In this document: in pieces, positions 51,827-59,204 of the stretch | How positions within the stretch are numbered: the stretch's first letter is position 1 | How the letters are laid out: each line of letters begins with the position of its first letter | Source of the DNA: Oscillospiraceae bacterium | Lineage (GTDB): Bacteria > Bacillota > Clostridia > Oscillospirales > Oscillospiraceae | Assembly (NCBI GenBank): GCA_017412765.1 | Contig: JAFPWN010000047.1 | Location: 62,001-126,000 of the forward strand | Length of the DNA: 64,000 bases | Direction of reading: 5' to 3' | Made by a program: the position numbers and the translations under genes | Notes under the pieces: model-generated | What the model was told of the DNA's origin: nothing | What the model saw: only the letters and a program-made list of their open reading frames with translations | The model's database searches: none

Positions 51827-52699
51827 ATGAAAGACTTTCTTCTTCTTACCGATTCATCCTGCGATCTTCCCGCGGAGCTTGCGCAGGAGCTTGGAATCGA
51901 GGTGCTTCCGCTGACTGTCACAGTCGGCAGTGACAGCTATAAAAACTATCTTGACGGCCGCGAGATCGGCTTCCACCGCTTCTATGAACGCGTGCTCAGC
52001 GGTGAGAAAGCTGTAACTGCCGCCGTAAATATGGACGCTTTTATTAACTTCATGCGTCCGATCGTTGAAAAGGGAACTGACATTCTGTATCTCGGCTTCT
52101 CGTCCGGCCTCTCCGGAACGGTAAACGCCGGCGCTATGGCGGCGAAAGAGCTTATGAACGAGATCCCCGGAGCCAATATCAAGGTCGTCGATACCAAATG
52201 CGCCTCCATGGGTCAGGGTCTCTGCGTTTACCTTACCGCCCTCCAGAAGAAAGCGGGCAAGAGCTTCGAGGAGTGCTATGAGTACGCCGAAAAGACCGCT
52301 CCGCGCTGCATTCACTGGTTTACGGTAAGAGATCTCTTCTTCCTCAAGCGCGGCGGAAGAGTCAGCGCCACAACAGCGGTTGTGGGCACTATGCTCAATA
52401 TAAAGCCCGTTCTGCACGTTGACGATGACGGACATCTCATCAATATGGGCAAGGCGAGAGGCAGAAAGGCGAGCATAAAAGCGATTTTTGATAATCTTCA
52501 GGCGGCAGCTGATAATCATCTGAAGGGTCAGACGGTGTTCATATCCCACGGCGACTGCCTTGACGACGCTAAATACCTTGAGAGCATGCTGCTCGAGGCT
52601 GGTGCGGAAAAAGTCGTTATCAGCTACGTCGGTCCCGTTATAGGCGCACACTCCGGTCCTGGAACGCTTGCCGTGTTCGCCCTCGGAGACAAGAGATAA
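51827..52699 (+). CDS. DegV family fatty-acid-binding protein (FakB type)
   Basis: A 290-residue DegV protein. These bind a fatty acid and present it to the kinase FakA, giving acyl-phosphate for phospholipid synthesis. Signs: LLTDSSCDLPAELAQELGIEVLPLTV, LGFSSGLSGTVNAG, and the phosphorylation-site region GPVIGAHSGPGTLAVF. A FakA homologue lies 1.4 kb beyond its stop, on the other strand. It ends just before repeat copy C, whose left hairpin is its terminator. Confidence 0.92.
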   Translation: MKDFLLLTDSSCDLPAELAQELGIEVLPLTVTVGSDSYKNYLDGREIGFHRFYERVLSGEKAVTAAVNMDAFINFMRPIVEKGTDILYLGFSSGLSGTVNAGAMAAKELMNEIPGANIKVVDTKCASMGQGLCVYLTALQKKAGKSFEECYEYAEKTAPRCIHWFTVRDLFFLKRGGRVSATTAVVGTMLNIKPVLHVDDDGHLINMGKARGRKASIKAIFDNLQAAADNHLKGQTVFISHGDCLDDAKYLESMLLEAGAEKVVISYVGPVIGAHSGPGTLAVFALGDKR

Positions 52700-52712
52700 G
52701 ATTATATCACAA

Positions 52713-52931
52713 AAAAGGACGGCTTATTTGCCGTCCTTTTCAATGCGTCGACAAAGTCTCCGCATCGAACATATTTTGCGCTCTCTGAGCGCAAAATATG
52801 ACGCCTGCGGGCGGGTGATGCGACGTGAAGGGGCCTCTCGGCCGGCCCCTTCACAGAACCCCGCCTCCTTTATCCGACGCTTTTTTCTTTTATATAGAGT
52901 CTTAAAAGGACGGCTTATTTGCCGTCCTTTT
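52713..52931 (+). mobile_element. Copy C of the dispersed element with duplicated terminator stem-loop
   Basis: Core 52741-52903 (163 bp), starting CAATGCGTCG and ending GAGTCTT. The 28-bp terminator hairpin (11-bp stem AAAAGGACGGC / GCCGTCCTTTT, loop TTATTT) is repeated exactly at 52713-52740 and 52904-52931. The right copy encodes the last codons and stop of the convergent membrane gene; the left copy ends the DegV unit. Compared with copies A and B the core has a few base changes and a different 3' tail. Confidence 0.85.
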
Positions 52932-53595
52932 TTCTATGCGGGAATTTTGGGTGCCGGAAGCCCTTGACGCGCATAAGCGCGTGGCGCGAAACGGTGCTCG
53001 TTTTAGCGATCGCCGCGTCTACGATATCGGTCATCTTATCGTTGAATTTAACGTCAAAGGCGCTGATGCGCTCGTCAAACTCACTTAGCGCGCTGACGGT
53101 CAGGGTCGTGTCCACGCTAATAAGCGCGACGAGAAGCATGGCAGCGAGCTCCGCGGCAAAATCCGGTATCTGCGAGATCACGCGCTGAGTTAAAGGCGCG
53201 AGTACGTAAAATATCAGCAGTCCGGCGGCGCCGAAGCCGAGCGATGTGGGCAGGGAAATGCGCCCGTTTAAGTTAAGAGGCACGTTTGAATAGTCCCACC
53301 AGTACGCGTGAAAGAGCTTCTCAAGCCCCCACGAGGTCAGATATTCGAGAATCGCGCTCCCGACAACGGAAACGATAAAAACCTGCCACCATGCGGGCGT
53401 CAGGCCGCTTGCCTGTGTAAACTCCACAAGGCAAACTCCTCCGAGCGCGCCAAAGCCGTAGATAGGACAGATCGGCCCGTAGAGAAAGCCGCGCGCCTGC
53501 CATTTAAGCTTGCAGAGAGTGCAGTAAATGCTCTCCCAGACCCAACCGAGGAAGCTGAAAACGAAAAATATAATGATATGTCTTGAAAGCCACAT
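52915..53595 (-). CDS. Membrane protein of the CmpB (putative ABC transporter permease) family
   Basis: A 226-residue protein from ATG 53595 behind GAGGTGC. It has five or six hydrophobic helices in its first 170 residues (HIIIFFVFSFLGWVWESIYC, GFLYGPICPIYGFGALGGV, EYLTSWGLEKLFHAYWWDYS, all typical of the family) and a basic helical tail. The family name 'ABC transporter permease' is historical and the function is not established. The last codons (KKDGK, stop) are made from the terminator stem that was duplicated by repeat copy C, so the gene end was restored by the duplication. The upstream HD gene ends 8 bp before it. Confidence 0.82.
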   Translation of the reverse strand: MWLSRHIIIFFVFSFLGWVWESIYCTLCKLKWQARGFLYGPICPIYGFGALGGVCLVEFTQASGLTPAWWQVFIVSVVGSAILEYLTSWGLEKLFHAYWWDYSNVPLNLNGRISLPTSLGFGAAGLLIFYVLAPLTQRVISQIPDFAAELAAMLLVALISVDTTLTVSALSEFDERISAFDVKFNDKMTDIVDAAIAKTSTVSRHALMRVKGFRHPKFPHRKKDGK

Positions 53596-53603
53596 AAAGC
53601 ACC

Positions 53604-54068
53604 TCAGATGATCTCTCTGATCGCGCAGATCTTGTCGGCAAGGCAGATTATCCAGCCTTCTCTGCGGCGCGGGAGCTTCGTTATGGTGAGCGGCCACATG
53701 TGCGACTCGATATCCTCCGCCTCAGAGCCGGAGATACCGAAAACGCGCTTCGCGTTCTCTGCGGCGGTGTGCGGATGACTGAAGCCGTGAAGTCTGTGGC
53801 TCCCGTCCGGAACGTGCCAGTCATAGAGATAGAAATCATGCAGAAACGCGGCGCGTATAAGCTCGCGCTCCTCTGCGCGCAGCTTGAGTCTGCGATTGAG
53901 CCAGAAAGAGAGCTGAGCGACGCTCTCGCAGTGGTCGTAGGTCGAAGTTGACCCGTGCTGGATAAACTGCCGCATTTTCTGAGCCTCCGCAGAGGAAGCG
54001 ATGCTCTCGATCAGAGCGGAGAAGCGCTCTTTTTCGGCTTGTGAAGAGTGCTTTTGAAAAAAGACCAT
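53604..54068 (-). CDS. HD-domain phosphohydrolase
   Basis: A 154-residue protein with metal ligands of the HD superfamily: TYDHCESVA (His), AAFLHDFYLYDW (His-Asp), SHPHTAAENA (His) and CLADKICAI (Asp). It probably hydrolyses a phosphomonoester or nucleotide; the exact substrate is unknown. It lies 8 bp before the CmpB-family gene on the same strand. Confidence 0.88.
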   Translation of the reverse strand: MVFFQKHSSQAEKERFSALIESIASSAEAQKMRQFIQHGSTSTYDHCESVAQLSFWLNRRLKLRAEERELIRAAFLHDFYLYDWHVPDGSHRLHGFSHPHTAAENAKRVFGISGSEAEDIESHMWPLTITKLPRRREGWIICLADKICAIREII

Positions 54069-54123
54069 ATATTCACCGTAAAAATGGGCGGCACGATCTG
54101 TGCCGCCCTCTGAAATGACCGAT

Positions 54124-55764
54124 TTATTCGGCGCTGATCATGTAGTAATAAACGGGCTGACCGCCGTAAACAACGGTGACGTCGGTGTCGGGGAAGGACT
54201 CGGCAAACACAGCGGAAACCTTCTCGGCGTCCTCCTCGGTAACGTCCTCGCCGTAGTAGACGGTGATGACCTCGGGCTCGGATTCGGAAAACTTCTCGCT
54301 GAGCGCCCTGAGGATCTCGTCAAGATCCTTTCCGCTTCCGACTATGCCGCTCTCGAGGAGCGCGAGATACTCGCCCTCGTTTATGTGCATACCGTCAAAC
54401 TCGCTGTCGCGGGAGGCGTAGGTTATCTGAGCGGTGCGGACGCTCTTGGCGCTCTCGGTCAGAGCCTCGGTGAGATCCTCCTCATCAGCGTTTTCGTCAA
54501 AGGAGATGAGAGCGGAGATGCCCTGCGGAACGGTCTTTGTCGGGATCACGACGACCTTCTTCTCGGTGAGAGGCTGAACCTGCTGCGCCGCCATTATGAT
54601 ATTCTTATTGTTCGGCATCACGAATACGATCTCAGCGGGAACGGACTCGACTGCCTTGAGTATATCCTCAGTGGAGGGGTTCATAGTCTGACCGCCGGTC
54701 ACTATCGCGTCACATCCGAGATTTGAGAAAACCTCCTCAAGTCCCTTGCCTGCACAGACCGCGACAGTGCCGTATTTCTTCTCGGGCGCGGCGGGACCGG
54801 CTTCCTCCTTGACCTCGTCCGCAGGAACGGCAAGACCGATCATCTGAGTGTGCTGATTGCGCATATTCTCGATCTTAACGGATACGAACGAGCCGTACTT
54901 GAGCGCCTGAGTAAGCACCTCGCCGGGCTGATCGGTGTGGACGTGCGTCTTGATTATCTCATCGTCCTCGACGAAAACGAGAGAATCGCCGATGCCGAGC
55001 AGGAAGTCGCGGAGCACCTCGGGGGAGCGATGGTTCTCGCGGTTTACGATGAACTCGGTGCAGTATGTATAGGTGATGTCCTCATCCTTGAAGGAGGCGA
55101 AGTCAGCCGTATCCTTCTGGGCCTTTTCTGAGCCGTCAAGCGTTACGGGCGTGCCCTTCAGAGCCTCGTACATACCCTCGATGAGGAACATATAGCCCTG
55201 TCCGCCGGAATCGACAACGCCGGCCTTCTTGAGAACGGGGTTAAGCTCGGTCGTCTCGTCAAGAGCCTTGTTGCCCGCGGGAATGATCGCGTCGAACAGA
55301 CCCTCGAAATCATCGTGATCCTCGGCGTAGACGGCAGCTGCCTCGGCAACGAGGCGGGAGACTGTAAGGATAGTGCCCTCGGTGGGGCGCATAACGGCCT
55401 TGTAAGCGGCCGAAACACCGTCGGAGAGAGCGGCGGTAAAGTCAAAAACGGTCATTTCCGTCCTGCCCTTGAGAGCCTTGCTCATTCCGCGGAAGAGAAG
55501 CGAGGTGATAACGCCGGAGTTTCCGCGCGCGCCGCGGAGCAGCGCGCCGGCGGCGGCGTCTGCGACTGCGGTGATGGTTTTTGCCTGACCGGAGGAGAGG
55601 GCGGTGACGCCCGCGTTGATGGTCATGGACATATTCGTGCCGGTATCGCCGTCCGGCACGGGGAATACGTTGAGTTCGTTAACAAACTGCTTGTTTTTCT
55701 CGAGAAGTGCGGCGCCCGAGCGTATCATCTCAATATAGAGCGCCGCGTTTATTGACTGTGTCAC
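54124..55764 (-). CDS. fakA: Fatty acid kinase subunit FakA (DAK2/YloV family)
   Basis: A 546-residue protein. The N-terminal DAK2 domain (about 1-200; NVFPVPDGDTGTNMSMT and RGARGNSGVITSLLFRG) binds ATP and Mg; the middle domain has CTEFIVNRENHRSPEVLRDFL and the C-terminal DegV-like part ends the protein. It phosphorylates a fatty acid bound to a DegV/FakB partner. GTG 55764 follows GGAGGAAGATCAG. It is the second gene after an Asp23 homologue, as in the YloU-YloV pair of many Firmicutes. An intact, full-length gene. Confidence 0.94.
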   Translation of the reverse strand: MTQSINAALYIEMIRSGAALLEKNKQFVNELNVFPVPDGDTGTNMSMTINAGVTALSSGQAKTITAVADAAAGALLRGARGNSGVITSLLFRGMSKALKGRTEMTVFDFTAALSDGVSAAYKAVMRPTEGTILTVSRLVAEAAAVYAEDHDDFEGLFDAIIPAGNKALDETTELNPVLKKAGVVDSGGQGYMFLIEGMYEALKGTPVTLDGSEKAQKDTADFASFKDEDITYTYCTEFIVNRENHRSPEVLRDFLLGIGDSLVFVEDDEIIKTHVHTDQPGEVLTQALKYGSFVSVKIENMRNQHTQMIGLAVPADEVKEEAGPAAPEKKYGTVAVCAGKGLEEVFSNLGCDAIVTGGQTMNPSTEDILKAVESVPAEIVFVMPNNKNIIMAAQQVQPLTEKKVVVIPTKTVPQGISALISFDENADEEDLTEALTESAKSVRTAQITYASRDSEFDGMHINEGEYLALLESGIVGSGKDLDEILRALSEKFSESEPEVITVYYGEDVTEEDAEKVSAVFAESFPDTDVTVVYGGQPVYYYMISAE

Positions 55765-55778
55765 CTGATCTTCCTCCG

Positions 55779-56132
55779 TTAATCAATTATGATCGAATCC
55801 ACAAAAACGTCGACGTTCTCAACCTGAACGCCGGCAAGCTCGGTAACCTTATACCGAACCTCGGAGATAATGCTCTTACAAAGAACGGGAATATTCACGC
55901 CTTCATCAACGATAATGTGAAGCTCGATCGAAACGGAGGAACCCTCGTTGTAGGTTATATATACGCCCTTGCCCATGCTTTCGCGCTTGAGAAGATGCAC
56001 AAGACCGTCCGTTACGGAACGCATCGCCATACCTTTGACACCGAAGCAGCTCGTCGCGGCGTCACCGACGATAGCTGTGAGCACTTCGGGGGAGAGGCTA
56101 ATATTTCCTGATCCATTCTGGAATTTTACCAT
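55779..56132 (-). CDS. Asp23/Gls24 family protein (YloU)
   Basis: A 117-residue Asp23 family protein: GNISLSPEVLTAIVGDAATSCFGVKGMA and ELHIIVDEGVNIPVLCKSIISEVRYKV. The family is linked to envelope stress and is usually next to the FakA-like gene. ATG follows GGGAGTCTAATTT. The stretch upstream (56133-56303) is AT-rich and holds the promoters of this gene and of the small membrane protein on the other strand; I see nothing else in it. Confidence 0.93.
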   Translation of the reverse strand: MVKFQNGSGNISLSPEVLTAIVGDAATSCFGVKGMAMRSVTDGLVHLLKRESMGKGVYITYNEGSSVSIELHIIVDEGVNIPVLCKSIISEVRYKVTELAGVQVENVDVFVDSIIID

Positions 56133-56324
56133 AAATTAGACTCCCTTTCCGCGGACATAAATCCGCAATTATAGATATTATACTATATATATATCATTTC
56201 GGCAAGTGGAAATTCAAGATATTCTGATTTTTGCCAATTTTTCTCATAAATAAATATTGATTTGCGTAAAATATTATGATATTATACGAAAAGAGATGAA
56301 ATTATGACTGGAGGTGCGATTACC

Positions 56325-56522
56325 TTGAGCAAAAAACTCAGAAATATTCTAATTGTAATATCCTGCGTTCTCGTCGTTGCCGCGGCTGTGGGCGTATGTA
56401 TTTACTATCGTGAGGAGATTAAAGAGTTCTTCCTCGGCATCCTCAACAAGTTCAGAAAAAAGGAAGAGGAGGAGCCGCTTCCTTATACCGAAGAGGAATT
56501 CGAGGATTTCGCGGATATTTAA
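56325..56522 (+). CDS. Small single-pass membrane protein
   Basis: A 65-residue protein: LSKKLRNILIVISCVLVVAAAVGVCIYYREEIKEFF, then a basic patch and an acidic tail. There is one membrane helix with the basic end inside. The chosen start TTG 56325 is 8 bp after TGGAGGTGC; an ATG at 56304 in the same frame lies before that ribosome site. It has a YtxH-like plan but no sure family. It is followed by a strong hairpin. Confidence 0.7.
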   Translation: MSKKLRNILIVISCVLVVAAAVGVCIYYREEIKEFFLGILNKFRKKEEEEPLPYTEEEFEDFADI

Positions 56523-56608
56523 TGATAGAGAAAATGAGAGAAGCGGTTGGGGCACCCTCCGTAAGGAAACTGCTTTAAGACAGACAATAACCGGCTAAAA
56601 AGTGAGAC

Positions 56609-56679
56609 AAACCAGGCGTGACCGTTACGGTCACGCCTGGTTTTCCGCTCTGTATCGGATTTTGGCGGCAAAATCCGAT
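56609..56679. terminator. Two strong stem-loops between the small membrane gene and the GNAT gene
   Basis: AACCAGGCGTGACCG (56610) pairs perfectly with CGGTCACGCCTGGTT, loop TTA; a second perfect hairpin is ATCGGATTTT / AAAATCCGAT at 56654-56679 with loop GGCGGC. The first works as a terminator. The role of the second is unclear. Confidence 0.6.
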
Positions 56680-56733
56680 GCTCGCTATCAATGCGGACAG
56701 CATAAGGGCTTCCCGACAAACCGGAAGCTTGCT

Positions 56734-57210
56734 TTATGTGCAATTTAGAATGGTATCGGGTTCGGTTTTTCTTTTCTGGTAAAAGACGAATCCGTCCTCA
56801 ACCTTTACGATCCGATAGCCTAATCTTTTGTAAAAAGTATTTGTCCGCTTATTCCAACTTGGGGTATCCAGATTGAACGCAGCAGCACATGGAAAAGCCT
56901 TTTCTATGCATTCCATCAGACGAATGCCATACCCTTTTCTATGATAGATGCTATCGATAAAAATCCTGCCAATGTATACGCTTTTTCCTGTTTCATCCGG
57001 GAATACAATGGCAGCCCCTACCAAATCTTTTTCTGCCATTGCCAGATATAAATGCCCCTCCCGGGCCATTTGTTTATGCCATTCCACCGAATCATATCCG
57101 GGAGGAAACGCACCTTTTGCACCGCCAACATCTACGTCTGTTTCAAAAGCTCTGATAGACATTGCTGCAATTTGTTCTGCCTGCTTTTCCTCTGCTTTGA
57201 TAATATCCAT
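56734..57210 (-). CDS. GNAT family N-acetyltransferase
   Basis: A 158-residue acetyltransferase. The acetyl-CoA site motif is IDSIYHRKGYGIRLMECIE, after the beta-strand pair KSVYIGRIFID. The substrate is unknown. It uses clearly more A/T-ending codons than the neighbouring dut and trxB genes, and it is flanked by strong hairpins, so recent transfer is possible. It has its own promoter (57255-57283 on the minus strand). Confidence 0.85.
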   Translation of the reverse strand: MDIIKAEEKQAEQIAAMSIRAFETDVDVGGAKGAFPPGYDSVEWHKQMAREGHLYLAMAEKDLVGAAIVFPDETGKSVYIGRIFIDSIYHRKGYGIRLMECIEKAFPCAAAFNLDTPSWNKRTNTFYKRLGYRIVKVEDGFVFYQKRKTEPDTILNCT

Positions 57211-57254
57211 CGCACGTCTCCTGATTGCCTTATCGATCCCGATCTGTTTCAGTC

Positions 57255-57283
57255 ATTATACTTATGCTGACCGATGTAGTCAA
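57255..57283 (-). promoter_or_regulatory. Promoter of the GNAT gene
   Basis: On the minus strand TTGACT (57283-57278) and TATAAT (57260-57255), spacer 17 bp, about 44 bp before the ATG at 57210. Confidence 0.75.
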
Positions 57284-57325
57284 TGATCCTGCTTTTGCAG
57301 CAAAGGGAGGCGCTACTCTTTTCCT

Positions 57326-57772
57326 TTATTTTACTCCGGTGCTGCCGAAGCCGCCCGCGCCGCGCTCGGTATCGCTCAGCTCGTCACATTCGACGTAGCT
57401 CGCCATGGCGACGGGTATTATCACGAGCTGGGCTATTCTGTCTCCGTGCTCGATGGTGCGCGGCTCTGACGAATGGTTGTGCAGGGCTACCATAAACTCT
57501 CCGCGGTAGTCGGAATCGACGACGCCGACCTTGTTCGCGGGCGCAAGCCCCTGCTTCGTGCCGAGCCCGCTGCGCGCAAAGACGAAGCCCGCGTAGCCGT
57601 CGGGAATCTCTGCGGCTATCCCGGTGTGGCAAAAGTAAGTCTCGCCGGGGTTGATCATAACGGGCGCATCCAGCACTGCTCTCAGGTCGGCGCCCGCTGC
57701 GGTTAGCGACGAGCGCGATGGTAAAGAGGCGCGCGGATCGAGCTTTTTGACTTTTATCTCTATCCCGAACAT
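57326..57772 (-). CDS. dut: Deoxyuridine triphosphatase
   Basis: A 148-residue trimeric dUTPase with all five motifs: AGADLRA, RSGLGTKQGL, GVVDSDYRGE, GDRIAQLVI and RGAGGFGSTG. It turns dUTP into dUMP. It begins 3 bp after the trxB stop and is likely in one operon with trxB. The stop lies close to the upstream GNAT promoter. Confidence 0.96.
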   Translation of the reverse strand: MFGIEIKVKKLDPRASLPSRSSLTAAGADLRAVLDAPVMINPGETYFCHTGIAAEIPDGYAGFVFARSGLGTKQGLAPANKVGVVDSDYRGEFMVALHNHSSEPRTIEHGDRIAQLVIIPVAMASYVECDELSDTERGAGGFGSTGVK

Positions 57773-57775
57773 TTT

Positions 57776-58687
57776 TTACTCCATATCGTTAATATAGCTT
57801 GCGGCGGCTGAAGCGGCGAGAGCGCCGTCGGCTGCGGCTGTTACGAGCTGGCGAAGCGTCTTGGAGCGCGTGTCGCCTGCGGCGAAAACGCCGGGTACGC
57901 TCGTTCTGCAGTTGTCGTCGGTGACTATATATCCGCCCTCGTCGAGCGTGAGGATATCCCTGAACGCGCCGTTATCGGGAATCATGCCGACAGCGGTGAA
58001 AACTCCGGAGACGGGCAGCTCGGTGATCTCGCCGGTTTCGGTGTTCTTTACCTTGAAGCCGCTGACGCGCTTATCTCCGACTATCTCCTCGGGAACGTAA
58101 GGGGTCATGATGACCGCATTCTCGCGGCTCTGAAGCTGCCTTACGAGCTTCGGCTCGGCGCGGAACTGCGCGCGGCGGTTGACGAGATATACCTTGGAGC
58201 AGAGACCCGATAGGAAGATCGCGTCCTCAAAGGCGGTGTTGCCGCCGCCGACGACCGCGACCTCGCGATTACGGAAAAACGCACCGTCGCAGGTGGCGCA
58301 GTAGCTTACGCCGCGGCCGGAAAACTGATCTACGCCGGGGCAGGTGAGCTTGCGGTGATTTGCGCCGTTTGCGATGATGATTGCCTTGCCCTCGTATTCT
58401 CCCTTGCTTGTCACGACCTTCTTGACACTGCCGGAGAGGTCATAGCTCTCGGCGTGTGCGTAGACGATCTCCGCGCCGAACTCCTCTGCCTGCTTCTGAA
58501 CGTCGGTGATCAGCTCGACACCGGAAACGTGGGGACGTGCGGGGTAGTTGTCCACCTCCGGGGAGTTGATGATCTGCCCGCCGCAGACAACGCCCTCGAG
58601 AACGAGCGCGGTGAGATTTGCCCGGCGCGCATAGACGGCCGCGGTAAGACCGGCGATCCCGCCTCCGATAATGATAACGTCATACAT
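57776..58687 (-). CDS. trxB: Thioredoxin reductase
   Basis: A 303-residue flavoprotein. FAD site GGGIAGLTAAVYARRANL, redox-active CATC in VSYCATCDGAFF, NAD(P)H site VVGGGNTAFEDAIFLS, and the C-terminal FAAGDTRSKTLRQLVTAAADGA. It reduces thioredoxin with NADPH. ATG 58687 follows AAAGGAGTG; a longer reading has no ribosome site. It faces trxA across a 152-bp region, so both genes of the redox pair are divergent. Confidence 0.95.
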   Translation of the reverse strand: MYDVIIIGGGIAGLTAAVYARRANLTALVLEGVVCGGQIINSPEVDNYPARPHVSGVELITDVQKQAEEFGAEIVYAHAESYDLSGSVKKVVTSKGEYEGKAIIIANGANHRKLTCPGVDQFSGRGVSYCATCDGAFFRNREVAVVGGGNTAFEDAIFLSGLCSKVYLVNRRAQFRAEPKLVRQLQSRENAVIMTPYVPEEIVGDKRVSGFKVKNTETGEITELPVSGVFTAVGMIPDNGAFRDILTLDEGGYIVTDDNCRTSVPGVFAAGDTRSKTLRQLVTAAADGALAASAAASYINDME

Positions 58688-58780
58688 AATTATACACTCC
58701 TTTGGTAAAATTATAGCAGTAAATTTTCTTGCTGTCAGTATTATATCACACAAAATTCAATTTTGCAAAATATATTTTTG

Positions 58781-58808
58781 TTGACAAGCAAAAAAATTGT
58801 GGTACAAT
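58781..58808 (+). promoter_or_regulatory. Promoter of trxA
   Basis: TTGACA (58781) and TACAAT (58803), spacer 16 bp, 31 bp before ATG 58840. Confidence 0.8.
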
Positions 58809-58839
58809 AGAGTCATAAAAAATTAAAGGAGCTGATATT

Positions 58840-59154
58840 ATGGCAAAAATGATAGAAAATGAAGCTATGTTCAAAACTGAGGTGCTCGAGTCGGATAAGC
58901 CCGTTCTCGTTGACTTTTTTGCAACCTGGTGCGGTCCCTGCAAGATGCTCTCGCCGGTCGTTGAGGCTGTCGCGGAGGAGTGCGCCGATAAGGTAAAGGT
59001 ATTCAAGCTCGATATCGACGAGCTCGGCGGCATCGCCATGGATTACAATGTAATGGCCGTTCCGACCCTTATGCTCTTCAAAAACGGCGAGGCGGTCGAT
59101 ACGAAGCTCGGCGTCTGCCCGAAGGACGAGCTTATAAGCTTCATCTCCCAGTGA
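58840..59154 (+). CDS. trxA: Thioredoxin
   Basis: A 104-residue thioredoxin with active site WCGPCKM in VDFFATWCGPC and cis-Pro in MAVPTLMLF. It takes electrons from TrxB. ATG follows AAAGGAGCTG. Confidence 0.96.
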   Translation: MAKMIENEAMFKTEVLESDKPVLVDFFATWCGPCKMLSPVVEAVAEECADKVKVFKLDIDELGGIAMDYNVMAVPTLMLFKNGEAVDTKLGVCPKDELISFISQ

Positions 59155-59204
59155 ACACATCGCTCTGCGAGAGCAGGGCGAAAGCTTTATAGAGGTACGA
59201 AATT

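Noticed and set aside
56654-56740. Attachment site or inverted repeats flanking the GNAT gene as an insertion sequence
   Set aside because: The hairpins are on one side only and no matching repeat was seen on the other side of the gene.
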